Shown here one piece after another: positions 53,342 through 61,485 of a DNA stretch of 64,000 nucleotides. Each line of letters starts with the position of its first letter. Position 1 is the first letter of the stretch. A program made the position numbers and the translations under genes. The notes under the pieces are model-generated. The model made no database searches, was not told the origin of the DNA, and saw only the letters and a list, made by a program, of their open reading frames with translations. The stretch is from Paenirhodobacter populi (GTDB taxonomy: Bacteria > Pseudomonadota > Alphaproteobacteria > Rhodobacterales > Rhodobacteraceae). The DNA lies in contig NZ_SAUZ01000004.1 in assembly GCF_004022215.1 (NCBI RefSeq), forward strand, positions 62,001 to 126,000. Direction: 5' to 3'.

Positions 53342-53956
53342 ATGGATATCATCACACTTCTTTCCTTTACGGCAGCCTTCTTCGTCTTCGCGGCCAGTCC
53401 GGGGCCGGACAACATGACCATCATCGCGCGCACGATCTCGCACGGGGCCACGTCGGGTCTGGCCTATGGGGCCGGAACCGTGGTGGGGATCCTGGTATTT
53501 CTCGTGCTCGCCGCACTCGGTCTGTCTGTCGTCGCTGCTGAAATGGGAGCCCTGATGACCGTGCTGCGCTATGCTGGCGCGGCGTGGCTGATCTGGATGG
53601 GCATCAAGCTCTGGACCGCAGCGCCGGTTGCGCCAGAACTGCAGACGAGTCAGGCGCCGCGCGGGTTGTGGGGCGTATTTGCGACCGGCGTTCTCCTGAA
53701 CCTCGGCAACCCGAAGATGCCGCTTTTCTATGTCGCGCTGCTGCCCAATGTCGTCGGCACATCGCTGACATGGTCACAGGTCGGAGAACTGGCGGGCGTC
53801 ATTCTTGTCGTCGAGGTTCTGGTCATCGGCGGGCATGTTCTGCTCGCCAGCCGTGCAGGGCGGCTTTTGCGAACCCCGACCATCGTGCGCCGGGTCAATC
53901 GTGTGGCAGGCGGTATGATGGTCGGCGCCGGGGTGGCCGTTGTCGCAACCCGATGA
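53342..53956 (+). CDS. LysE/RhtB family amino-acid or metabolite exporter
   Basis: 204 residues from ATG 53342 (a TTG at 53333 would add three). Five to six membrane helices and the LysE hallmark FFVFAASPGPDNMTIIARTI, with VFATGVLLNLGNPKMPLFYV later. The family exports amino acids, homoserine lactone or similar small molecules. It stands 285 bp behind the tautomerase with no obvious promoter structure. It is the last recognisable housekeeping-type gene before the unusual cluster. Confidence 0.92.
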   Translation: MDIITLLSFTAAFFVFAASPGPDNMTIIARTISHGATSGLAYGAGTVVGILVFLVLAALGLSVVAAEMGALMTVLRYAGAAWLIWMGIKLWTAAPVAPELQTSQAPRGLWGVFATGVLLNLGNPKMPLFYVALLPNVVGTSLTWSQVGELAGVILVVEVLVIGGHVLLASRAGRLLRTPTIVRRVNRVAGGMMVGAGVAVVATR

Positions 53957-54809
53957 GCCTTTTTCGAGCATAAGGCTCTCACCGGGAAAATACGAGCACC
54001 TTGACGCGAATCCGGGCGAAAAGTGCCTTCACGACCTTTGTCCTTGTCCCAACGCGCGGTATTTGCTGAGGCCTTGTCTGCTTGATGATCTCACGATCCC
54101 CCTCCGCCTGACCAGATGCGGTTCCTTTTCACGTTGCATTATGCCGGTCGCCTTCTGATCCCAAGAATCCGCTGTCCAAAGCCAGTGTATAGCGGCGATC
54201 TTCCATGCGAACGACCGGACACCCGCATCAGTTGCGCGGAGAGAAGGCGCAGTATTGCTGGAGCTGGTTCCGGCGCGTCGGTCAGCGGCGACGCGTGTTG
54301 AACCCGCAATTCTTGACAGTCTTGCGCAGAAACTGCGCCATGCTTGGCCAGGTGGCCCGGATCCCCACAGAGCCCTTGTCACGTTCTTTCTCGGAGACAG
54401 TTGATGTCGATCCGCAGAGCAAGGTCCCTTCGTCAGATGACACACCACTGCGCGCTCAAAGTCGTTCAGTAGGTCAGACCAGCTAAAGAAACAGGTTAGC
54501 CAATGCCTTGCTCCTCCTAACGGCCTGTCGGAGAGCCCACGGTGAGCGCATCATCAAGAACGTCAATAAGGGCGGCGAGGCATCTCAACTGTGCAAGACC
54601 AGAAAGCCAAACGCCCGCACTCAGCGCGCTAGTGTGCTGCCATGCCCACCGGTCCAAGATGTGTATGCTTTCTCCACATACTGTCGCCACGCCCGAAAGC
54701 CGTTACTTCCGGGCGCTGTTGAGCCCTAGCAGTAGGCAACTCTTGCTCTAGGATTTGCATTTTGGAACCGTTAGCGTGGCCAGAACCAAAGTCGTAAGGA
54801 ACCTCAGCA
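53957..54809. other. Gene-free stretch at the left border of the 54.8-64 kb cluster
   Basis: 853 bp with no gene I can support. On the minus strand, near 54480, LNDFERAVV resembles the opening of IS5-type transposases, but nothing else in the region continues that homology, so it is at most a fragment. A tRNA or attachment site was not recognised. The last 15 bp carry AAGGA (54796-54800), the ribosome site of the next gene. Confidence 0.5.
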
Positions 54810-57191
54810 TTGTTTCGGATCACCGCGCGAACCGTCCTTGAGCTTGGATCGGAGCTGATAAGCTCTGACATTATCGCGTTTTACGAGTTGATCAAGAATG
54901 GCTTCGATGCCGGAACAAAGAACGGCGTGGAAGTCCGGTTCGACATCATTTTGACCAAAGCAATAGGTCAACGGCTGGCGAGAGAAGCCGGGAAAATCGA
55001 CCAGGCGGCGGAGAACTCCGCGCAGCTATTGAAAGAACTGAAGGCCATAGTCGATGGCGAGATACTGGAAAGCGCGTCGAAAGAAGCACTCACAAGTTTC
55101 CGCGCACTGATCGACGCGGCAGCCACGCCGGCTGCACTGGTTGACGCGCTCACCGACGGGATGAGGCAATTCAATACTATCACGATCAAGGACACCGGCT
55201 CGGGTATGTCGGCTCTGGACCTAGAAGACAACTTCCTAGTCATCGGTACTGGGTCACGAAAAAAGGCAATCGACGCAGCTCTCGCATCGGGCACCGACAA
55301 GGCACCCTACCTGGGAGAGAAAGGCATCGGTCGCTTATCCGCCATGCGACTAGGAGAACAACTCCACGTCGAGACCGCAAAGATCTCGGACACGCATTTC
55401 AATCTTCTCGAAATCGACTGGAGAATATTCAACACGGTCGACGCCATGCTGGACGAGATAGATGTGAAGCCATCCCTCGGCGAACTCAAACCATTCCCAG
55501 ATTGGTCTGGTACGACCATAGTCATAAGTGACCTTACTGAGAACTGGTTTAAGGATCGTGTTTTCGAAATGGGAGATCGCGAATTCTCCCGGCTCACGGA
55601 CCCATTCGAGGACCCTGGTGTCAGACCGAGGATTGCCGTGTTCTGGAATGGTGATCGCGTCCCAGTTGCCAGCATGTCCAGAAGCTTGCTAGAGGCTGCG
55701 CACGCTCACGTGAGTGGAAAGTACTCGATCAATGAGGGTGAGCCCTCACTGAAGATTACAACCGACATCGCTGACCTCGGCTTTCCACATCCGAGAGAAG
55801 TTCGAACGATAGTTCTGGACCGCGCCGACCTTGAAGGCGCAATCATTGGCAAAGATGATCACATCGACGATCGAGCACTCATCGACGTAGGTCCGTTTGA
55901 GTTCGAAGCTCATTGGTTCAACCGCCGCCGGCTGCCCCTTAAGGATGCTGTCGGAGAGAAACTTGCTATACGAGACGAGCAGGAAAAGTGGTCTGGCAAC
56001 CTCCTATTCCGCGATCTCTTCCGCGTGTTTCCCTACGGTGAGGAAGAGGATGACTGGCTCGAGCTTGATCGCCGAGCTCTTCGTCGATCTGGTTACCTTT
56101 TGAACCGCACCCAGTTCGTGGGTCGAACTCAGATCTCACGGATTACAAACCCGGCACTTTTAGATCAGACCAACAGAGAGGGGCTCAGGGTTACGCCAGA
56201 ACAACGTGTTTTGCTGCTGATCATGCGGTTTGCCGTCCAGGATCAGCTCGGACAAGCCATTGGCGAAGTTGAGAAGCAGTATAAAGCCCAAAAGATAGAC
56301 TTGGGGGATGCCCAAAAACAGGTCACACGAATGGAGGATCGAGCTAAGACAGCCCTCACACGCATTCGACGATTCAGCCCGCCCGATGCAGAGGAGGCGA
56401 TTGCTGACATCCAGCAAACGTTGGCCGAATTTTCCCAATTCGCAGCGCAGGCCCGAGAGCGGATAGCCCAAGTCGAACAGGAAGGGCGGCAGATGGTGGA
56501 AATGGCTGGGATCGGGTTGATGGTCGAGGTAGTTGCCCACGAACTTGCACGCTCGACAGAGAGTGCCCTGCGCGCTCTAGAAAAATTGAAAGACGCGGAT
56601 GTGCCAGATCGACTCAGGGGACAGATAGCAACCCTTCGCGCCGAGATGAAGAGCATCAACAAGCGAGTCCGCGTGCTTGATCCAATGAGTGTTTCCGGCC
56701 GTCAGAGAACGGAGTTGTTTAGTCTCAACCAGCTAGTCAACGATACAATCGCCGCCCATGCTTCTCAGTTCGAGCGGCATAGGATTACACCGATCATTCA
56801 TCTCCCCGAGAAGACGGTCCGCATACGGGCAGTGAAGGGAATGATCGTTCAAATCCTTGAGAACCTGATCTCCAATTCAGTTTATTGGCTGGACATTCGC
56901 GGGAAGCGTGAAAATTTTAAGCCGGAGATACGGATCAGCGTTGGAAGTAGCCCACCGACATTGGTCTTCGAAGACAACGGTCGTGGTGTGGCAGTCGAAA
57001 ACCAAGAAGCGGTCTTCAAGATGTTCTTTTCGTTGCGTGACTCCAAACGACGGCGAGGTCTCGGACTTTTCATCGCCCGAGATGCCGCAGAGCATCACGG
57101 AGGCACTCTCAACCTCGATGACTATCGCGACCCGCAGACGGGTCGACTGCACCGTTTCACTCTGGAACTTCCTGAAGGGCTCCAACAATGA
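54810..57191 (+). CDS. Large ATP-binding protein with two GHKL domains (Hsp90-like plus histidine-kinase-like)
   Basis: 793 residues. An in-frame TAA at 54795-54797 forces the start to TTG 54810, the first possible codon, 9 nt after AAGGA. N-terminal GHKL module: AFYELIKNGFDAG (residues 23-35), DTGSGM (128-133) and GEKGIGRLSAMRLG (from 169), the Hsp90/MORC/HATPase_c_3 style. The C-terminal kinase-type module: HEL at 577-579 in VVAHELARS (possible phospho-histidine), N-box ILENLISNS (682-690), DNGRGV (722-727) and GLGL (750-753). Between them lies a mostly helical linker with a coiled coil near 495-560. No membrane helix, so the protein is cytoplasmic. It overlaps the receiver-like gene by 4 nt, and the pair presumably acts as a sensor module. 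Confidence 0.88.
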   Translation: MFRITARTVLELGSELISSDIIAFYELIKNGFDAGTKNGVEVRFDIILTKAIGQRLAREAGKIDQAAENSAQLLKELKAIVDGEILESASKEALTSFRALIDAAATPAALVDALTDGMRQFNTITIKDTGSGMSALDLEDNFLVIGTGSRKKAIDAALASGTDKAPYLGEKGIGRLSAMRLGEQLHVETAKISDTHFNLLEIDWRIFNTVDAMLDEIDVKPSLGELKPFPDWSGTTIVISDLTENWFKDRVFEMGDREFSRLTDPFEDPGVRPRIAVFWNGDRVPVASMSRSLLEAAHAHVSGKYSINEGEPSLKITTDIADLGFPHPREVRTIVLDRADLEGAIIGKDDHIDDRALIDVGPFEFEAHWFNRRRLPLKDAVGEKLAIRDEQEKWSGNLLFRDLFRVFPYGEEEDDWLELDRRALRRSGYLLNRTQFVGRTQISRITNPALLDQTNREGLRVTPEQRVLLLIMRFAVQDQLGQAIGEVEKQYKAQKIDLGDAQKQVTRMEDRAKTALTRIRRFSPPDAEEAIADIQQTLAEFSQFAAQARERIAQVEQEGRQMVEMAGIGLMVEVVAHELARSTESALRALEKLKDADVPDRLRGQIATLRAEMKSINKRVRVLDPMSVSGRQRTELFSLNQLVNDTIAAHASQFERHRITPIIHLPEKTVRIRAVKGMIVQILENLISNSVYWLDIRGKRENFKPEIRISVGSSPPTLVFEDNGRGVAVENQEAVFKMFFSLRDSKRRRGLGLFIARDAAEHHGGTLNLDDYRDPQTGRLHRFTLELPEGLQQ

Positions 57192-59161
57192 GCCTTAGGA
57201 CGCTGCTTGAGCAACGAAATCTCCGGCGCGTACTGATCGTCGATGATGCATGCGATCCGACGCCGACTGCTAGTGATATCGGCGTCGGCAATGAGCAATG
57301 GGCAATTTTTGGCGATGACTGGGCACCTCATCGCGAGGCGATTGAGGCCGCCTATGGCAGCTCCTTGGAAGGCAGACGTCTAGATGAGCTGAAAGAACAG
57401 GACGCTTTCGTCGATGCCTTGTGGTCTCTCCGGCGCGAATTGCGGGATCTGCTTGATCCCCTCTTTACAGCCTATCGGACGACCCAGCAGGCCGACATCC
57501 ACTACGTGGAACTAGCCAAGGCTGAGTTAGAGGCCTTGGGGCTTGAGGTCATCCTAGCGGGGCGCAACTTCGCCGAAGCTTTTCGCAATGCCGACATCGT
57601 CTTGATCGATCTGTTTTTGGGTACGGCTCAGGACGCAAGCGCCGTTGCGACGTCAAAGAAAGGGCTACGCGATGCATTGGAGCAGCGTGGCATGCCTCAT
57701 CCACTCGTTATCTTGATGTCGCGAAGTATTGAGCTGACTGACCGACGCGACGAGTTCCGCGACGAAGTTGGTCTCCTGGAGAGCGGGTTCCGCATTCTGA
57801 GAAAGGAAGAGCTGGAGACTGCTGGACGGCTCGAAATCCAGCTTCAGCGGATTGCGACCCATGTCGAAGATACGCATAGACTCGGCGCATTCATCGACGC
57901 GCTAGAGACCGGTCTCGCGCAAGCCGCCAAACGCACACTTGGTCAGTTCCGTCGCCTAAAGCTTTCAGACATCGGCCAGATCCAGCAACTGCTCCTCGAA
58001 TTCGAAGGCGAACCCACAGGCAGCTACCTTGTCGACGTTTTCGATCGCGTACTAGCTCACGAGATTGAGAGCGAGACAGGCATCATCGATACTGCAACGA
58101 CCTTGAATGCCTTCAAGGTTAATGATTATCCCGCGCCATTTGTCGCTGGTTCGGTTGAACTTCAGGACATGGTCTGTAAGACGTTGACCCAGAGTGCCGA
58201 ACGGCTGCGGCTACCGGCCTCCGAAGGGCGGGTATCATTTGGAGATATCCTGCGACTGCAACCTCCAGTCGATGCTGCGACAGCTAGGCAGGAGCTTCTC
58301 GTCGATTTGGATGAGACCAAGGTGCTCGTCGTACTGACCCCAGCTTGTGATCTGGTTCGTAGCGGAGCGCCTCGCGTTCTGCTGCTTGTCGGTGAGCTTT
58401 GTGAATTCAGTATTGGGGACTGGAGCTACAAGAGCGATCTCCGGACATCTGCAATTGAAATTGACGGCCAACGACGTTGGATCCGCTGGGATGAAAAACA
58501 CGTAGAAACTGTATCCTGGGCTCAACTTGACAGAGCTTTCGATAACGACACTCTAACGACAGTCGCGCGTCTTAGAGAAGCACATGCCCTCGAAATCCAG
58601 CAGAAAGTTTTGGCTGGCCTTGGGCGAGTGGGGATGGTCGCACGATTGCCGGCGACGTTCGAAGTCACCATTGTGGCCTACTATATCGACCTCGAAGGGC
58701 GCCCCGTGGAACTTCAAGTTGATGGCTTCACTGACGGCGCTGTCTGTTGGGTCGGACGTGATGGCCCGGGCAACCAAGCGCTGAGGCTTGCGCTCACGGA
58801 ACGGGCCGTTGATGATCTGCAGGCGGCTCTTAGGAGCGTCGGGGACGAAAACGTCATGGAAGGTGCTCGTGGCGTCTATCGATTAGCAGCTAAGTCCGCT
58901 GAGTTTGCGGATCTCCTAATGAAAGGCATCCCGCTTAAAACCGCCGATCCAAATTGGAAACCCATACGCATTCGCGATGGTGACACCGTGAAGGATTTTG
59001 GAGTTATTGCGTGGAACAATGCAGATCCTAACCAAATATGGGATCGTAAGAAAATGCCAATTGGTCAGGCGGGTGTTCTCCTTCATCTAATGGACCGGGA
59101 AGATACTCAGGGGCTTCAAGAGGCTGTCTCGCACGGCCTTGTTGAGCCAGCTTCTAAATGA
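57188..59161 (+). CDS. Receiver-like protein with split response-regulator domain and unknown C-terminal part
   Basis: 657 residues, starting in the ATGA overlap with the GHKL protein. Receiver features, in order: acidic pair D19-D20 in RRVLIVDDA, phosphoacceptor candidate D141 in ADIVLIDLFLG, S178 in PLVILMSRS and K206 in FRILRKEEL. Between the first and second sites lies about 100 residues instead of the usual 35, an insertion (23-115) with WSLRRELRDLL. The rest (210-657) is unrecognised and contains LVVLTPACDLVRSG, which suggests a shared sensory or effector fold. Reading past the TGA stop in the same frame gives 42 more sensible codons to 59290, so this copy may be cut short. Confidence 0.8.
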   Translation: MSLRTLLEQRNLRRVLIVDDACDPTPTASDIGVGNEQWAIFGDDWAPHREAIEAAYGSSLEGRRLDELKEQDAFVDALWSLRRELRDLLDPLFTAYRTTQQADIHYVELAKAELEALGLEVILAGRNFAEAFRNADIVLIDLFLGTAQDASAVATSKKGLRDALEQRGMPHPLVILMSRSIELTDRRDEFRDEVGLLESGFRILRKEELETAGRLEIQLQRIATHVEDTHRLGAFIDALETGLAQAAKRTLGQFRRLKLSDIGQIQQLLLEFEGEPTGSYLVDVFDRVLAHEIESETGIIDTATTLNAFKVNDYPAPFVAGSVELQDMVCKTLTQSAERLRLPASEGRVSFGDILRLQPPVDAATARQELLVDLDETKVLVVLTPACDLVRSGAPRVLLLVGELCEFSIGDWSYKSDLRTSAIEIDGQRRWIRWDEKHVETVSWAQLDRAFDNDTLTTVARLREAHALEIQQKVLAGLGRVGMVARLPATFEVTIVAYYIDLEGRPVELQVDGFTDGAVCWVGRDGPGNQALRLALTERAVDDLQAALRSVGDENVMEGARGVYRLAAKSAEFADLLMKGIPLKTADPNWKPIRIRDGDTVKDFGVIAWNNADPNQIWDRKKMPIGQAGVLLHLMDREDTQGLQEAVSHGLVEPASK

Positions 59162-59367
59162 GGTGTAGCCGAAAAATATGGGATTTATCTCTCGAACGAG
59201 ACGGCATCTCTTGCAGCAAAGTTGGGCTATTTGAGACAGGAGGCACAGCTTGCGAAGGCCTCTGGAATCAGATTAGCCGCAATCCGATGATGGAAGCTTC
59301 TGCAACTCGAAAGTGCTTAGATATAAGAAACTCAAGCCATGAAATCCTGCCGAGACGAGTTGATGAA

Positions 59368-60552
59368 ATGAGCGAACAACAGGGCGAGAAACCTGTCTAT
59401 CTTGATGGATTTGCCACACTTCCGCTCGCACCAGCGGCGCGAACGGCAATGCTCGCTGTATGGGATCAGCCTGGGAATGCTGGATCTCCCAATGGATCGG
59501 GTGAGCGAGCGGCGCAGATCGTCGCGGCTGGCCGCGCGGCAGTTGCCGACCTGATCGGCGCCACACCCGGCGAAATCACCTTCACGTCGGGCGCGACCGA
59601 GGCCAACAACCTTGCAATGATGGGCGTGGCCCGCGCAATCCGCCAAATCGAACCAAATAGACGCAAGATCTTGATCTCTGCAATTGAGCATAAGGCCGTG
59701 ATTGAGCCAGCTCGCGAGCTTGAACGCGAGGGCTTCATCGTCGAAACTATTCCGGTCACATCGTCTGGTGTGATTGATCTTGATGCGCTGAAACGTATGT
59801 CAAAAGACGACTTGGCGCTTGCCTCTGCCATGCTAATTAACAATGAGCTAGGCACGATTCAGCCCATCGGCGAAGCATGCGAAATCGTCCATGCGGTCGG
59901 CGGACGTATGCATACTGATGCAGCTCAGGCCGTTGGTAAGGTGCACCTAGACGTTGCCGATCTTGATATCGATTACCTGAGTCTGTCTGGCCATAAGGCC
60001 TACGGACCAATGGGGATAGGTGCGCTCTATGTGGCTGCGGGCGCCCTAAAACCAAACGCCCAACTGTTTGGGGGCGGTCAGCAAAGCGGGTTGCGCCCCG
60101 GAACAGAGCCGGTCGCGCTGATTGCGGGCTTTGGTGCTGCGGCCTTGGTCGCGAAGAGCGCCTTGGCAGATGGATCTGCGCATGGCGCAGAGCTACTAAC
60201 CGTCCTTCTCGACGAACTCCGCAAGAACCAAGTCAGGTTCCTGATCCCCAGCAGCCACGCTCCGCGAGTGCCCGGCGGGATCGCCCTGTTGCTCCCTGGC
60301 ACTGACGGCGATGCTCTCTGCGCTCGCCTTGCGTCGAAGGTTTCGATTTCTACCGGGTCGGCTTGCACATCCGGCCAGATCAGAACTTCTCATGTTCTTG
60401 AATCTATTGGACTTTCAGAGCATGATGCACGTTCGGTCGTTCGAATTTTCTGCAACCGCTACAACACTGTTGATGAGGTTCGATTGGCTGCGCGCCTGAT
60501 AGCAGATGCGGTTCGGAGAAGTTCCCTTGCTACTGGAGGACGTCACCAGTAG
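59368..60552 (+). CDS. Cysteine desulfurase (class V aminotransferase, IscS/NifS/DndA-like)
   Basis: 394 residues from ATG 59368, close to family length. PLP motifs: AIEHKAV (substrate histidine), HTDAAQAVGK (ring aspartate), SLSGHKAYGP (Schiff-base lysine), and the catalytic cysteine loop STGSACTSGQIRTSH near the C-terminus. It moves sulfur from cysteine onto its own cysteine for transfer to a partner. An in-frame ATG at 59158 overlaps the previous stop and would add 70 residues unlike any desulfurase, so I reject it, though coupling cannot be excluded. In the company of a DUF4007-like protein and an ATPase, a role in DNA or tRNA thiolation is proposed. Confidence 0.9.
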   Translation: MSEQQGEKPVYLDGFATLPLAPAARTAMLAVWDQPGNAGSPNGSGERAAQIVAAGRAAVADLIGATPGEITFTSGATEANNLAMMGVARAIRQIEPNRRKILISAIEHKAVIEPARELEREGFIVETIPVTSSGVIDLDALKRMSKDDLALASAMLINNELGTIQPIGEACEIVHAVGGRMHTDAAQAVGKVHLDVADLDIDYLSLSGHKAYGPMGIGALYVAAGALKPNAQLFGGGQQSGLRPGTEPVALIAGFGAAALVAKSALADGSAHGAELLTVLLDELRKNQVRFLIPSSHAPRVPGGIALLLPGTDGDALCARLASKVSISTGSACTSGQIRTSHVLESIGLSEHDARSVVRIFCNRYNTVDEVRLAARLIADAVRRSSLATGGRHQ

Positions 60553-60561
60553 ACTTGCGGC

Positions 60562-61485
60562 ATGACGCAAGGTGGACTGAAATTTGATTCCAAGGTGCAG
60601 TTTGCAGGGCACGAAACGTTCCCTCTTCGGCTGCTATGGCTTAAGAAAGCCTACGATGCGATCGGCGACGAGGCGCACATAGGGGTATTCCAAGAGCAGG
60701 AAGCTATTACACGCTTCGGTGTTGGTCGCAATATGGCCGCCTCAATGCGGTATTGGGCGAATACATCTGGTTTTTTTGAAGAGGCTGAGCGGATAATTCG
60801 CCCGACACCAATCGGCCGCGCGATTTTGCGAGATGGGGGGCTCGATCCTTTTTTGGAGCAGATGTCGACTATCTGGCTGGTTCATTGGCACATTGCAAGT
60901 CTGCAAACGAGAGCCACAACGACCTTCTATGCCTTTAACGTCCTGAATGCGATCGATTTTGAACCCGCGACGTTACTCGATGAAATCTTCGGATTGGCTA
61001 AGGCACAAGGCTGGCGCGCGACCCGTGGGACACTGAAGCGCGATATCGAAGTGTTCCTGAGGAGCTATGTCCGCAAGGGTGCTATAGTGAGTGAAGATGC
61101 CGCAGAGCCGTTACTTGCTGAGCTCTCTATCATCCGCGAGGCCCGTTTGGGTGGATGGTACGAGTTTGTTCGCGGCCCAAAGCCAACACTTCACGATGCG
61201 ATCTTTACATATGCCCTAGGCAGCTTCTGGGAACGTAGCGGGGGATCGACCACACTTACCGCCGAGCAGATCTGCTATGCCCCCGGTTCACCGGGTCGCG
61301 TCTTCAAGCTCGACGAAGACAGCGTTGTCACTCGTTTGATGAGGCTTGACGATGTGACAAATGGCGCCTGGCAGTGGGTTGATACTGCAGGCCTTCGGCA
61401 GATTCAGCGAACTGCAGATATAGACACAGCAAAGTTGATCCGCACGGCGTATCGGGTTACTCCCTCGAGGAGAGCTGCTCCATGA
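60562..61485 (+). CDS. DUF4007-like protein
   Basis: 307 residues. The opening FAGHETFPLRLLWLKKAYDA is, from memory, the signature of the DUF4007 family. It is followed by FGVGRNMAASMRYWANTSGF, a winged-helix-like stretch, and a C-terminal region with LTAEQICYAPGSPGRVFKLD. DUF4007 proteins are often found beside PAPS-reductase-like proteins and large ATPases in suspected defence or DNA-sulfur-modification loci. The gene begins 9 nt after the desulfurase stop and overlaps the next start by 4 nt. No catalytic residues can be named. Confidence 0.8.
   Translation: MTQGGLKFDSKVQFAGHETFPLRLLWLKKAYDAIGDEAHIGVFQEQEAITRFGVGRNMAASMRYWANTSGFFEEAERIIRPTPIGRAILRDGGLDPFLEQMSTIWLVHWHIASLQTRATTTFYAFNVLNAIDFEPATLLDEIFGLAKAQGWRATRGTLKRDIEVFLRSYVRKGAIVSEDAAEPLLAELSIIREARLGGWYEFVRGPKPTLHDAIFTYALGSFWERSGGSTTLTAEQICYAPGSPGRVFKLDEDSVVTRLMRLDDVTNGAWQWVDTAGLRQIQRTADIDTAKLIRTAYRVTPSRRAAP

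Noticed and set aside
54029-54448. 139-codon minus-strand frame in the cluster border
   Set aside because: Only a short LNDFERAVV-like stretch nearby recalls IS5 transposases; the remainder is not protein-like, so I did not call a gene or element.
54661-54684. gtatg-N9-catac inverted repeat in the border region
   Set aside because: Only 5-bp arms; expected often by chance.
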